From NCBI RefSeq assembly GCF_004297265.1, contig NZ_SCUT01000030.1, positions 145,227-209,226 of the forward strand: DNA of 64,000 bases, read 5' to 3'. The notes beneath the pieces are model-generated. The model was not told the DNA's origin. It searched no databases and was given only the letters and a program-made list of their open reading frames with translations. The DNA is from Reyranella sp. (lineage in GTDB: Bacteria > Pseudomonadota > Alphaproteobacteria > Reyranellales > Reyranellaceae). Position numbers and translations under genes: made by a program. Of this stretch, positions 46,727-55,422 are shown piece by piece (the first letter of the stretch is position 1; the number at the start of each line of letters is the position of its first letter).

Positions 46727-47815
46727 CTAACCCCTTGCGAACTGCTGGAAAATCCTCAACTCCGATAATGCCGCCTTTGTTACTGTGAATTCGGCGCTGG
46801 TTTCAAGCGCCGCTTGCCTCATCTCGGCACGGGCGCCGGGCGTCATCGAGACGAAGGTATCAATGGCCGTAAGGACCTCCTGGTCACTGCGCGTATCGAC
46901 GACAAAGGCATTGCGGCCATGAACGGCATACTCGCTGGTGCCCCCCAGTACGGGAACGATCGGGATGCATCCGCACGCCATCCCTTCCAGGCCGGTTCGC
47001 CCAAACGCCTGATAGTCCGACAAATCGAGAAACAGGTCGCTGGACCGGAGCAGGTCCGGCACCTCTGACCGCTTGAGGACACCCCAGTTCTTGACGTTGG
47101 CCGGCAGCGCGATGCCCGCGGCCTCGAGTTCCTCGTCGCTGGCGCCGAACACCTGCATGGACACATCGGCGTATTTCCCGGCGACGGCCCGCATGATCCG
47201 AACCGTCCGCTTCGGCGCACGCCTCGGGGTCGCCGGTCGCAGCATGGCGATGACCGAGAGCGGTGAACCCGCCCGGCGCAGGTTTGGATAGTGAACGTCG
47301 TGGTCGATCGACGGGACGACCTTGAGCACCTTGATGCCGTGATTCGCATACACGATGTCACACAGCCAGTTCGTCTTCGCAAACAGCATGGCATCCTTCA
47401 ATGCCGCGTAGGACTGGCCGGCTTTGATCCAGCGCTCGCTGTTGGCCGGATAGAACAGCGGCTCATAGTCCTGGACGTAGTAGGCGAGTTTCGGGACCGA
47501 CGCCTGCTCACCTTTCATCAGCTCGGCGCGCGCATTGGCGACGTCGAAGACCGAAGCGTTGGTGGTCGCGATGGCGAGCTTGCAGGTGGCGAGATGCTGG
47601 GCGAGACCTGCTCCGTCGGCATACGACAGGACCGGGATGTTCAGCGCTTCCAGCTCGGGATAGCTCGAGAGGAATTTACCGTAGTTCGGCGCGTTGACGG
47701 CCAACCGCACGTCGACACCCAGTCTGGCGAGGCCCATGGCCTCCTGGGCGACGGAGTTGGAGCCACCCCCACCGCCGCCGGACGGCAGCACGAACATGAC
47801 ACTGACGGTTTCCAT
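46727..47815 (-). CDS. Glycosyltransferase, GT4/GT-B type (WsaF-like)
   Basis: 362 residues. The N-terminal Gly-rich start VMFVLPSGGGGGGSNSVAQEA is typical of this rhamnan-type group. YYVQDYEPLFYP and LFLDLSDYQAFGRTGLEGMACGCIPIV (about 275-300) are the conserved blocks, the second being the nucleotide-sugar site of GT-B enzymes. No signal peptide. It likely transfers rhamnose or a related sugar, given the dTDP-rhamnose genes to the right. It is on the minus strand 50 bases downstream of the 1000-residue glycosyltransferase. Confidence 0.85.
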   Translation of the reverse strand: METVSVMFVLPSGGGGGGSNSVAQEAMGLARLGVDVRLAVNAPNYGKFLSSYPELEALNIPVLSYADGAGLAQHLATCKLAIATTNASVFDVANARAELMKGEQASVPKLAYYVQDYEPLFYPANSERWIKAGQSYAALKDAMLFAKTNWLCDIVYANHGIKVLKVVPSIDHDVHYPNLRRAGSPLSVIAMLRPATPRRAPKRTVRIMRAVAGKYADVSMQVFGASDEELEAAGIALPANVKNWGVLKRSEVPDLLRSSDLFLDLSDYQAFGRTGLEGMACGCIPIVPVLGGTSEYAVHGRNAFVVDTRSDQEVLTAIDTFVSMTPGARAEMRQAALETSAEFTVTKAALSELRIFQQFARG

Positions 47816-47866
47816 CGATACGTCCCGCTCCAGAGAGCTTTACAGTCCGCCTTCGGAATCCTGCGA

Positions 47867-50800
47867 TCAGGAAGCGGCCACGCCGCCGACCGAGGCCGGC
47901 TTGGCGGGCTTCGCGGGAGGCCGCGTCGTGACCTGCACGGCGTCGGCCTGCAACGACCGACGCAGCCTCTTCCGAAGCTCCGTCAGCGAAGTCAATTCAG
48001 CCATCTCGCGCTGGACCGCCTTCATGTCGACCTCCGGATGCTTGAGCGCCAGCTGCGCTGTGCCGCGTTTCGAAAGCTCGGCCCGGCGTGCGCTTCCAAA
48101 GCTCGCCGACTTGACGTGATAAACGTAGACGTGATCGGCGACCACCAGCGTATAGCCGGCCTTCCTCACCCGAAGGCACAAGTCGTTTTCCTCGCCATAC
48201 CCCATGGGGAACGCGATTTCGTCCAGGAATCCGACCTGCTCGATCACCTCGCGCTTCATGAGTGTGCAAAAGCCATTGAGCAGGGTCGCTTCCGGGAACT
48301 GCCGGGGCGACAGGTTGTTGACGAGCCGCGAAACGTCCTCCGGCCGCACACCTTCCGGCAACGGATTGCTGCTCCAGCCCCCCTTCACGTCATGCAGTTC
48401 CGGCACGGACTGCCAGGAGGCCGCGTTCGACACCGGTCCGATCATCGCCGCCTTGGGGTGGGCCTGGACGACCTCGAACAGTCCTTCCAGCCAACCGGGC
48501 GTGACGATCGTGTCGCTGTTCAGCAACACGACCCACTCGGCGGCGGAACGACTCATGCCGATGTTCGCCGACTTCGTGTAGCCGAGATTCTTTTCGTTCT
48601 CGATCAACCGGATCCAGGGCTTGCCCCGCACATACGACCGCAGCTGCAGGCGCGTCGTATCGCCCGACTTGTCGTCGATGACCGTGACCGTATGCGGCAG
48701 CGAGGTGTTCCGGGCAATGGACTCGAGGCAATCCAACGTTTCCTCGACCGCATTGTACACACAGATCACGATATCGACGGAAAACCTGGAGTCGGGCAGC
48801 CACGTCCAGTTGACCGGTTCGCCTTCCCCGGCCCCCGAAGACGGCGACATTGCCAGGATGGGCCGCGTCGACTGCCACTGCTCGAGGCCCTTGAGGAGCG
48901 CCAGCTGCCCGGCAATGTTGGGGTCCTCCATCGCCACCTCGTGGGGGGCGGGCCCGGCTTCTTCCGCCAGCGACGCGCCGCTTCCCAGATACACATCGCC
49001 GAGGGCGACATCGACGAACCCCGCGAACTCGAAAATCAGTACGAGACTGTGGCCGGCATCGCGCAACGTCTCCCTGGCCTTCGCTTCCAGAAGCACACGA
49101 TGGTCCGCCCGGATGGGCAGAGTATGGTATTCCCCGATGCGGCTGATCCGGACGTTCTTCCTGATGGTAAACAGGCGCTTGACGTCGAACTCGGGCTTGT
49201 CGGGAGCAATCCGTCGACGCTCGGCCACGATGATCTGCTGGATGACCAAAGGCTCCCGCTTGGCCATCGATGCCGAGGGCTCGGCGGAACGCGCGCAGAA
49301 ACTGAGTTCCCGCGGTGACGCCGCCAGTATCTGGAGGGAGTCCAGCCCCGCCTCCAGCCGCAAGTAGGATCCCGCGATCTCCCCATGGAGGGCGAGGGCA
49401 AGAACGCTGGAATGGTCGCGTCCATCCTTCAGCCCGCGCGGCGCGATTTCGGTGAGCCGTGCGTCGACGGCAGGGCAAGGCGCCTTTCCGTTCAGGACCC
49501 ACTCATCGGTGATGTCCGTCCGGCGGGTCGTCAGGGAGAGCTTCAGCCTGCCCGACCAGTGCTCGAAACGACCATTCACGACCGCATTCGAATCGATTAG
49601 TACCTGGCGTGCCTCGAATTCGCGAGCGATTTCTCCCCCGGCGACGCCAGCCGCCACGAACGCCAATTGCACGGAGCTGCTTTGTCCATCCCGGACGATC
49701 AGGGCAATGCCTTGCTGGCCCGCCTCGAGTTTTGCCGGCAACCTGACACGAGCCGGACGAAGCAGCCACTTCGGCCAAAGTATGACCGTAGCCCGCGCTC
49801 CGGGAATGATCTTGCCCGAAGCATCGGTGAGCACGACCTCGATCTCCGTGCGAGCCTCAGCCCGTCCCACGACTACGATGTCCACGAACTGCTGCGCCGC
49901 AAAGCCTTCTATGCGCTGGGCAATTGAAACGACGTGGTTTGCCGGCGATTTGCCGAAGATCACCGACAGGCAGGGCGTCGCAAACGGACGATCCCGTGCA
50001 GCGGCCTCACGCTTGATCGTCACCCCGGCCGGTGCGGATACGGTCCAATGGGCCGGCCGATTTTCGGTCCATTTTTCGAACCGGGCATTGAGCAGTGCGT
50101 TGGCGGCCGTCGCGGTGGCCGTCGGGCTGGGCGGCGGCGAAGCCGCCGCGGCGGCGGGCTCAATGTGGACGCTTGCGACCTCGGGTGCAGCCGCGGAGAC
50201 GACCAGCGGCGGCTCGGCGCCCCCGGGCCCTTCGTCGAGCGATCCGCCCCCACCAGGCACCACAGGCGCTGTCCGACGGAAACCCGTCACCAACCTCGCC
50301 GCGAAGCTCCTGGCCGATGCCAGAACCCTCGTCGCGACGACCGGATCCTCGATGCGGCAGAATTCGATTTCGACCGTGCCCGCGCCGGAGAACCGCAGCG
50401 ACAGGTAGCGCTGTCCCTGCGGCGGGTTGCCACTCGGCCGCAGCGGAACGGCGAATTCGTGCCAATCGCGATTCAGCGGAACCGCACCGATCAATCGGCG
50501 ATCCACTTTCCGCTGCTCGTCATTGCCGTTGAACAAGGCAATCGAGTCCAGCTGCAGTTTCGCTCCCTCGCCCTGCAACCCTCTGAGGCGAACCCTGACG
50601 GCTTTCGCGCCGCCTTCGAGCGCCCCCTGCTCCAGCGCATGCCACAACCGCACTTGCTCGGGCGGCGTCGTCAGCAGCAGCCGCACGCCCCTTTCCGATT
50701 TCGGATCCAGAGGCTCGACGGCAATCTGTATCGGCTGGCCGCGGCTTACATGCGTGAGAAACCATTCCCTGCAGAACCGGAACCCGCTCCTCGGGTTCAC

Positions 50801-50869
50801 AACGCTTGCAGATACCCAGTTCTCGAACGTCGAGTTGAAAAGATGCCCGCCGCCGGCGTCGCCCAGCAT
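47867..50869 (-). CDS. Multidomain glycosyltransferase: three repeated N-terminal modules + GT2
   Basis: 1000 residues. Three modules of about 170-200 residues each open with the same pattern: FNSTFENW (about 11), LNARFEKW (about 260) and VNGRFEHW (about 431). Each continues as beta-rich sequence that recalls carbohydrate-binding jelly rolls. A Pro/Ala linker is at 220-255. A GT2 domain follows at about 697-930 with DIVICVYNAVEETLDCLES, VLLNSDTIVTPGW (metal-site-like NSD) and MGYGEENDLCLR (catalytic ED). It has no signal peptide, so the modules would be cytoplasmic. The modules may hold the growing chain. Confidence 0.78.
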   Translation of the reverse strand: MLGDAGGGHLFNSTFENWVSASVVNPRSGFRFCREWFLTHVSRGQPIQIAVEPLDPKSERGVRLLLTTPPEQVRLWHALEQGALEGGAKAVRVRLRGLQGEGAKLQLDSIALFNGNDEQRKVDRRLIGAVPLNRDWHEFAVPLRPSGNPPQGQRYLSLRFSGAGTVEIEFCRIEDPVVATRVLASARSFAARLVTGFRRTAPVVPGGGGSLDEGPGGAEPPLVVSAAAPEVASVHIEPAAAAASPPPSPTATATAANALLNARFEKWTENRPAHWTVSAPAGVTIKREAAARDRPFATPCLSVIFGKSPANHVVSIAQRIEGFAAQQFVDIVVVGRAEARTEIEVVLTDASGKIIPGARATVILWPKWLLRPARVRLPAKLEAGQQGIALIVRDGQSSSVQLAFVAAGVAGGEIAREFEARQVLIDSNAVVNGRFEHWSGRLKLSLTTRRTDITDEWVLNGKAPCPAVDARLTEIAPRGLKDGRDHSSVLALALHGEIAGSYLRLEAGLDSLQILAASPRELSFCARSAEPSASMAKREPLVIQQIIVAERRRIAPDKPEFDVKRLFTIRKNVRISRIGEYHTLPIRADHRVLLEAKARETLRDAGHSLVLIFEFAGFVDVALGDVYLGSGASLAEEAGPAPHEVAMEDPNIAGQLALLKGLEQWQSTRPILAMSPSSGAGEGEPVNWTWLPDSRFSVDIVICVYNAVEETLDCLESIARNTSLPHTVTVIDDKSGDTTRLQLRSYVRGKPWIRLIENEKNLGYTKSANIGMSRSAAEWVVLLNSDTIVTPGWLEGLFEVVQAHPKAAMIGPVSNAASWQSVPELHDVKGGWSSNPLPEGVRPEDVSRLVNNLSPRQFPEATLLNGFCTLMKREVIEQVGFLDEIAFPMGYGEENDLCLRVRKAGYTLVVADHVYVYHVKSASFGSARRAELSKRGTAQLALKHPEVDMKAVQREMAELTSLTELRKRLRRSLQADAVQVTTRPPAKPAKPASVGGVAAS

Positions 50870-50979
50870 TCTTTACCCCGCAGTTCCCAGCGATGCTTCA
50901 GACATTTAGCAATAAGCATACCGAAGCAAAAGACGGCAAAGCCGTCAAACCATCGGCCCGTTACGTCACCCTTGGCCTG

Positions 50980-51867
50980 CTAGCCACGTCCGTCGTTTGC
51001 GAAGCTATTATACACGGACATCAGGTACTGGCCATAGCGGCTCTTGCCTGCCGACAGCGCCAGTTCCCGAAACGCCTCGAGCGAAATGTAACCCAGTCGC
51101 AAGGCAATCTCTTCCGGGCAGGACACTCGCAGGCCCTGGCGCTGCTCAAGAATCTGCACGAACTGGCTGGCTTCGGTCAGCGCCTCGTGGGTGCCGGTGT
51201 CGAGCCAGGCGAACCCGCGCCCCAGAACCTCGACGAAAAGCTCGCCCTGCTCCATGTAGGCGCGGTTGACGTCGGTGATCTCGATCTCGCCGCGCGGCGA
51301 GGGCTTCAACTTCGCGGCGATGTCGATCACACGATTGTCATAGAAATACAGGCCGGTCACCGCCGCATTCGACTTTGGGTGGGCAGGTTTTTCTTCGATC
51401 GAAATCGCCTGCCCCCGCGCATCGAGCTCGACGACCCCATAGCGCTCGGGATCGGACACCACATAGGCGAAAACCGTCGCGCCCACCTCCCTCGCCATGG
51501 CCCCGGCCAACGCCTCGGGGAGTCCGTGGCCGTAGAAGATGTTGTCGCCCAGAACGAGGGCAACCCGGTCCGAACCGACGAAGTCACGTCCGACGATGAA
51601 GGCGTCGGCCAGGCCGCGCGGCGTCTCCTGGATGGCATACTCGAGACGCAGCCCCCACTGGCTCCCATCGCCCAGGAGCCTCTTGAAGAGTGGCATGTCG
51701 AGCGGTGTCGAGATGATCAGGATTTCCCGGATTCCCGCGAACATCAACGTCGAGAGCGGATAATACAGCATCGGTTTGTCGAAGACGGGCAACAGCTGCT
51801 TCGAGACCACCGCCGTCACGGGATACAGGCGGCTGCCCGTGCCGCCCGCAAGAATAATGCCTTTCAT
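50980..51867 (-). CDS. rfbA: Glucose-1-phosphate thymidylyltransferase
   Basis: 295 residues from ATG 51867. The nucleotidyltransferase motif [16 protein letters not shown] is at the N-terminus, with [15 protein letters not shown] and [18 protein letters not shown] after it; [15 protein letters not shown] and [10 protein letters not shown] complete the RmlA pattern. It makes dTDP-glucose for rhamnose synthesis. It is divergent from rfbC-rfbD with 90 bases between the starts, where divergent promoters must lie. The frame upstream of the ATG is not used. Confidence 0.95.
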   Translation of the reverse strand: MKGIILAGGTGSRLYPVTAVVSKQLLPVFDKPMLYYPLSTLMFAGIREILIISTPLDMPLFKRLLGDGSQWGLRLEYAIQETPRGLADAFIVGRDFVGSDRVALVLGDNIFYGHGLPEALAGAMAREVGATVFAYVVSDPERYGVVELDARGQAISIEEKPAHPKSNAAVTGLYFYDNRVIDIAAKLKPSPRGEIEITDVNRAYMEQGELFVEVLGRGFAWLDTGTHEALTEASQFVQILEQRQGLRVSCPEEIALRLGYISLEAFRELALSAGKSRYGQYLMSVYNSFANDGRG

Positions 51868-51957
51868 CCTGTGCCCCGCGCTGCTGCTTCGCCACCTTGC
51901 CATTAGACCAGAATCGTTCCTATAAAAAGGAGGTTACGTAGTAGGAGCAGTTGCGGC

Positions 51958-52509
51958 ATGCAGACAATCGAGGCGTCATTGCCAGGGGTGATTGTCTTCG
52001 AGCCTCGCCGGTTCGGCGATGCCCGCGGCTTCTTCGTAGAAACGTTTCAGGCCGAACGTTACGCGGCAGCCGGCGTCCCCGGCCCGTTCGTGCAAGACAA
52101 TCTGTCGAGGTCGAGTCGGGACGTACTGCGCGGCCTGCATCTGCAAAACCCCCATTCCCAAGGCAAACTCGTAAGCGTCCTGCGCGGTGCGGTGCTCGAT
52201 GTCGCCGTCGACGTTCGGGTCGGCAGCCCAACCTTCGGCAAGCATTTCGCGACGGAGCTCAGCGAGGAGAACGGCCGGCAAATGTTCGTTCCGCGAGGCT
52301 TTGCGCACGGATTCGTCGTCCTCTCGGAAACGGCCGATTTTTTCTACAAGTGCGACGGTCCCTACAGCCCGAAGAATGAAATCACCGTGCGCTGGTGCGA
52401 TCCGGCGCTCGGCATCGATTGGCGCGTCGCCACTCCCCAGGTTTCAGCCAAGGACGCGGCGGCTCCCCTGCTCTCGGAGATCCCGAACCTTCCCCGGTAC
52501 GAGGGCTGA
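51958..52509 (+). CDS. rfbC: dTDP-4-dehydrorhamnose 3,5-epimerase
   Basis: 183 residues, the usual RmlC length. PGVIVFEPRRFGDARGFFVETF, FVQDNLSRSSRDVLRGLHLQ, LVSVLRGAVLDVAVDVR and FVPRGFAHGFVVLSE are the conserved cupin-fold blocks, including the catalytic His in GLHLQ. ATG with GGAGC upstream. It is followed by rfbD after 3 bases, so the two form one transcript. Confidence 0.95.
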   Translation: MQTIEASLPGVIVFEPRRFGDARGFFVETFQAERYAAAGVPGPFVQDNLSRSSRDVLRGLHLQNPHSQGKLVSVLRGAVLDVAVDVRVGSPTFGKHFATELSEENGRQMFVPRGFAHGFVVLSETADFFYKCDGPYSPKNEITVRWCDPALGIDWRVATPQVSAKDAAAPLLSEIPNLPRYEG

Positions 52510-52512
52510 CGG

Positions 52513-53409
52513 TTGCGTATTCTTGTCACCGGCGTGACGGGACAGGTCGGGTCGGCTCTGGCAACGAAGCTGGCGGCCTTCGGGACCGTCGTGCCTGCCG
52601 CCCGCACCGTGCTCGATCTGACGCAACCGCAGGACATCGGACCGCGTCTGGACGAGATTTCGCCGGACGTCATCGTGAATCCTGCCGCCTACACGGCCGT
52701 CGATCGGGCCGAAGACGAACGCGATCTCGCATTCGTCGTCAACGCCGAAGCGCCGCGAGCCCTCGCCCAGTGGGCGGCAAGGCGGCGTGTACCGCTGCTG
52801 CACTTCTCGACCGACTACGTCTACAGCGGCCATGGAAGCGTTGCCTGGAAAGAATGCGACGAGACCGGCCCGCTTTCGGTCTACGGCGCCAGCAAGCTGG
52901 CCGGTGAGGCCGCCATCCGCGAAGCGGCGGGCCAGCATCTCATCGTCCGGACATCGTGGGTATATGCGCCAACGGGCAGCAACTTCCTGCGCACCATCAT
53001 GCGACTGGCCGGGGAACGCGAGGAGCTGCGCATCGTCGCCGACCAGATCGGCGCCCCCACGTCGGCGGCCATCATTGCCGATGCGCTGGCCGCCTTCTTC
53101 GCCTCGGCCGGAGGACTTCCTTCGGCCATCGAACGTACGGGGGGCCTCGTCCACGTGGCGGCCGCCGGCAGCACCAGCTGGCACGGCTTCGCGACCGCCA
53201 TCGTCGAAGGCCTGCGGGCACGAGGCGTTCCATTGAAGGTGGAGCGCCTCCTTCCCATCGGCACGGCCGATTACCCAACCAAGGCACAGCGTCCGATCAA
53301 TTCGCGCCTCGATTTGTCAAAGCTGGAGCAGGTTCTGGGGCGTTCGACACCGGACTGGTCGGCCGGCCTCGCCACCGTGCTGGACGACCTCGTCGCTTCA
53401 GGCATCTAG
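52513..53409 (+). CDS. rfbD: dTDP-4-dehydrorhamnose reductase
   Basis: 298 residues, TTG start directly after rfbC (3-base gap). LVTGVTGQVGSALA opens the NAD(P) site; NPAAYTAVDRAED, FSTDYVYSG and Y-G-A-S-K in SVYGASKLAGE are the RmlD hallmarks, and RPINSRLDLSKLEQVLG the end. It gives dTDP-L-rhamnose. With rfbA, rfbC and the remote rfbB the whole pathway is present. Confidence 0.95.
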   Translation: MRILVTGVTGQVGSALATKLAAFGTVVPAARTVLDLTQPQDIGPRLDEISPDVIVNPAAYTAVDRAEDERDLAFVVNAEAPRALAQWAARRRVPLLHFSTDYVYSGHGSVAWKECDETGPLSVYGASKLAGEAAIREAAGQHLIVRTSWVYAPTGSNFLRTIMRLAGEREELRIVADQIGAPTSAAIIADALAAFFASAGGLPSAIERTGGLVHVAAAGSTSWHGFATAIVEGLRARGVPLKVERLLPIGTADYPTKAQRPINSRLDLSKLEQVLGRSTPDWSAGLATVLDDLVASGI

Positions 53410-53459
53410 GCCTGTTCTGGTTGCTCGCGGCGACCAACGCATAAACGACGGTATGCTTC

Positions 53460-54437
53460 GTGCCTAAAGTCTGCTTCGTGCCGATCTGGTATCCGCTGGA
53501 ACAGTACGCCACCTCCCGCCTGCGGGCGAAGAGCGTCGTCGAATTGCTGCGGCATGACCCGCGCTGGGAGGTCGAACTGGACTACGGCGAAGACGCGGAC
53601 ATCGCGGTCATCGTCCAGCTGTGCAGCGACCGGAACCTGGAGGAGATCAACAGGAATCGAGACCAGGTGGTGGTCTATGACATCTGCGATCGCTTCTTCG
53701 CGACGGACAGCATCTTCAGGACCGACGAAGGTGTTCTGCATTCGCAAAGCCGCTGCCTCGAGATCATCGATCGCGCCGATGTGCTGATCGCCCCCACGCG
53801 ACAGTTGAAGGCCGAACTCAACGCCCGCTTCCCCGCCAAGCCGTGCGTGTACCTGCCCGAACTCGTCGACTACGGCGCCGTACCGTCTCCCGCCAGCCCG
53901 GCGGACTCCCGCCGTCTCGTCTGGTTCGGCCATACGACGCGCGGCAACTTCGAGAGTGTGCGCTGGATGATCGATCACCTCGTATCGGCGCACGGCTATC
54001 AGCCGGTGCTCGTCACCACCCCGAACACGCTTCGGCGCCGCTATCCGGCCTATGCCGATTTCTGTACCGCCTGGTCCATCGATGCCGTCAGGTCGGAACT
54101 CGCCGCCGCAGCGCTTTGCGTCGTGTCGCATTCTCCAGCGGAGCCCTTCAAGAGTCCCAATCGCTTTGCGACGGCGATGACGCAAGGCGTTCCCACCCTG
54201 GCCAGCGGATCACCGGCCTGTGACGAGATCCTCGCGGCGGCCGGCTATCCTCAGTTTTCCGTCGGCACGACGCTCGACGTCGACCGCGTCCTGGAATTCC
54301 TGGCCGATCCCGCGCGACGCAGCCTCTATGTGGCGGACGTGCAGAGGGAGATCTGGCAGCGACACGCTCCCGAGGTCGTCCGGCGGGCCTATGTCGAACT
54401 CTTCGAAAGGATACTGCCCGACAGCGACAACTACTGA
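53460..54437 (+). CDS. Glycosyltransferase-like protein (GT-B)
   Basis: 325 residues, GTG start. N-terminal CFVPIWYPLEQYATSRLRAKS, then VVVYDICDRFFATDS; the second domain begins at RLVWFGHTTRGNFESVRWMI and holds EPFKSPNRFATAMTQGVPTLA (about 226-246), which corresponds to the sugar-nucleotide site of GT-B enzymes. No signal or membrane segment. It follows rfbD by 50 bases on the same strand. Donor and acceptor are unknown; rhamnose is possible from context. Confidence 0.7.
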   Translation: MPKVCFVPIWYPLEQYATSRLRAKSVVELLRHDPRWEVELDYGEDADIAVIVQLCSDRNLEEINRNRDQVVVYDICDRFFATDSIFRTDEGVLHSQSRCLEIIDRADVLIAPTRQLKAELNARFPAKPCVYLPELVDYGAVPSPASPADSRRLVWFGHTTRGNFESVRWMIDHLVSAHGYQPVLVTTPNTLRRRYPAYADFCTAWSIDAVRSELAAAALCVVSHSPAEPFKSPNRFATAMTQGVPTLASGSPACDEILAAAGYPQFSVGTTLDVDRVLEFLADPARRSLYVADVQREIWQRHAPEVVRRAYVELFERILPDSDNY

Positions 54438-54456
54438 TCGCCTGCCGATCACGCGG

Positions 54457-55392
54457 TCATCGCTCCCGGTCGAGGAACCAGCGCCACGTTGCCTGGAGGC
54501 CTGCATCCAGCCCGGTCCTGGGCGAATAGCGGAAAGCCTCCCCCGCCTTGGAGATATCGGTGTAGGTTCGCCTCACCTCACCAACCCTCCATGGCGCATG
54601 GCGCACTTCGAGAGGCCAGTCCGGACCGACGACGTGGCCCACCTTCTCCAGCAGTTCGGTGAGCGACGTCGGGCTCCCTGAGCCGAGATGGAAGATGCCG
54701 GAGGCTGCGGCGTCCATCGCCTGGATGATCCCGTCGCACAGGTCGTCGACGAAGACGAAGTCGCGGGCCTGGCTTCCATCGCCATAAATGGTGATCGGCT
54801 CGTGAGCGAGGATCTGCCGGAACAGGTGGGCGATGACGCTGCCCTTGCGGCCCGAGTAGGGTCCATAGACGTTCGCGAACCGCAGCACGGCCGAGTGCAG
54901 GCCGTATGAACCGGCAAAGGCGTGCGCATAGGCTTCCATCGCGAGCTTCGACGCTCCGTAGGGCGACGATGGCTTGGGCAGCATGCCTTCATGGATCGGG
55001 TTGCTGCCATCGCCGAACATGGCGCCGCCTGTCGAGGCGAGCACGACATGACGGATGCCCGCATCCCGGGCGGCCAGCAACACGTTCAACGTGCCCCGCG
55101 CATTGACCTCGAAACTGAGCTCCGGATCCTGGATCGATTCCACCACGCGCGTCTGGCCTGCGAGATGGACGATCGAGGTGCAACCGCTGACGACACGCCT
55201 GACTGCGGCGAGATCGCGGACATCGCCCTCCTCATCGATGAACGTCCCCTCGCCGGCGCCCCCATGCACCGTCATCGAGCCGTTGTCGAATACGACGAGT
55301 TCCGTCTCCGGGCTCCTGTTCCTGATCCGGCGCATCAAGTTGGTCCCGATGAAGCCGCGCCCACCGGTAATCAGGATTTTCTGCTTGGCCAC
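54457..55392 (-). CDS. NAD-dependent epimerase/dehydratase (UDP-glucose 4-epimerase-like)
   Basis: 311 residues. NAD site ILITGGRGFIGTNL, VVFDNGSMTVHGG, then LASTGGAMFGDGSNPIHE and S-P-Y-G-A-S-K (Y-x3-K) are in place; FANVYGPYSGRKGSVI and DGSQARDFVFVDDLCDGI are nucleotide-sugar epimerase blocks. It probably makes UDP-galactose, UDP-galacturonate or a related sugar. It is 30 bases downstream of the sulfoquinovose-synthase-like gene on the same strand, and convergent with the GT-B gene. Confidence 0.85.
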   Translation of the reverse strand: MAKQKILITGGRGFIGTNLMRRIRNRSPETELVVFDNGSMTVHGGAGEGTFIDEEGDVRDLAAVRRVVSGCTSIVHLAGQTRVVESIQDPELSFEVNARGTLNVLLAARDAGIRHVVLASTGGAMFGDGSNPIHEGMLPKPSSPYGASKLAMEAYAHAFAGSYGLHSAVLRFANVYGPYSGRKGSVIAHLFRQILAHEPITIYGDGSQARDFVFVDDLCDGIIQAMDAAASGIFHLGSGSPTSLTELLEKVGHVVGPDWPLEVRHAPWRVGEVRRTYTDISKAGEAFRYSPRTGLDAGLQATWRWFLDRER

Positions 55393-55422
55393 GCGCTGAA
55401 CCGCTGCGGTAAATCCGGGCTG

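Noticed and set aside
47291..49318. 675-aa open frame on the plus strand
   Set aside because: Antisense to the glycosyltransferases at 46727-50869; low-information composition.
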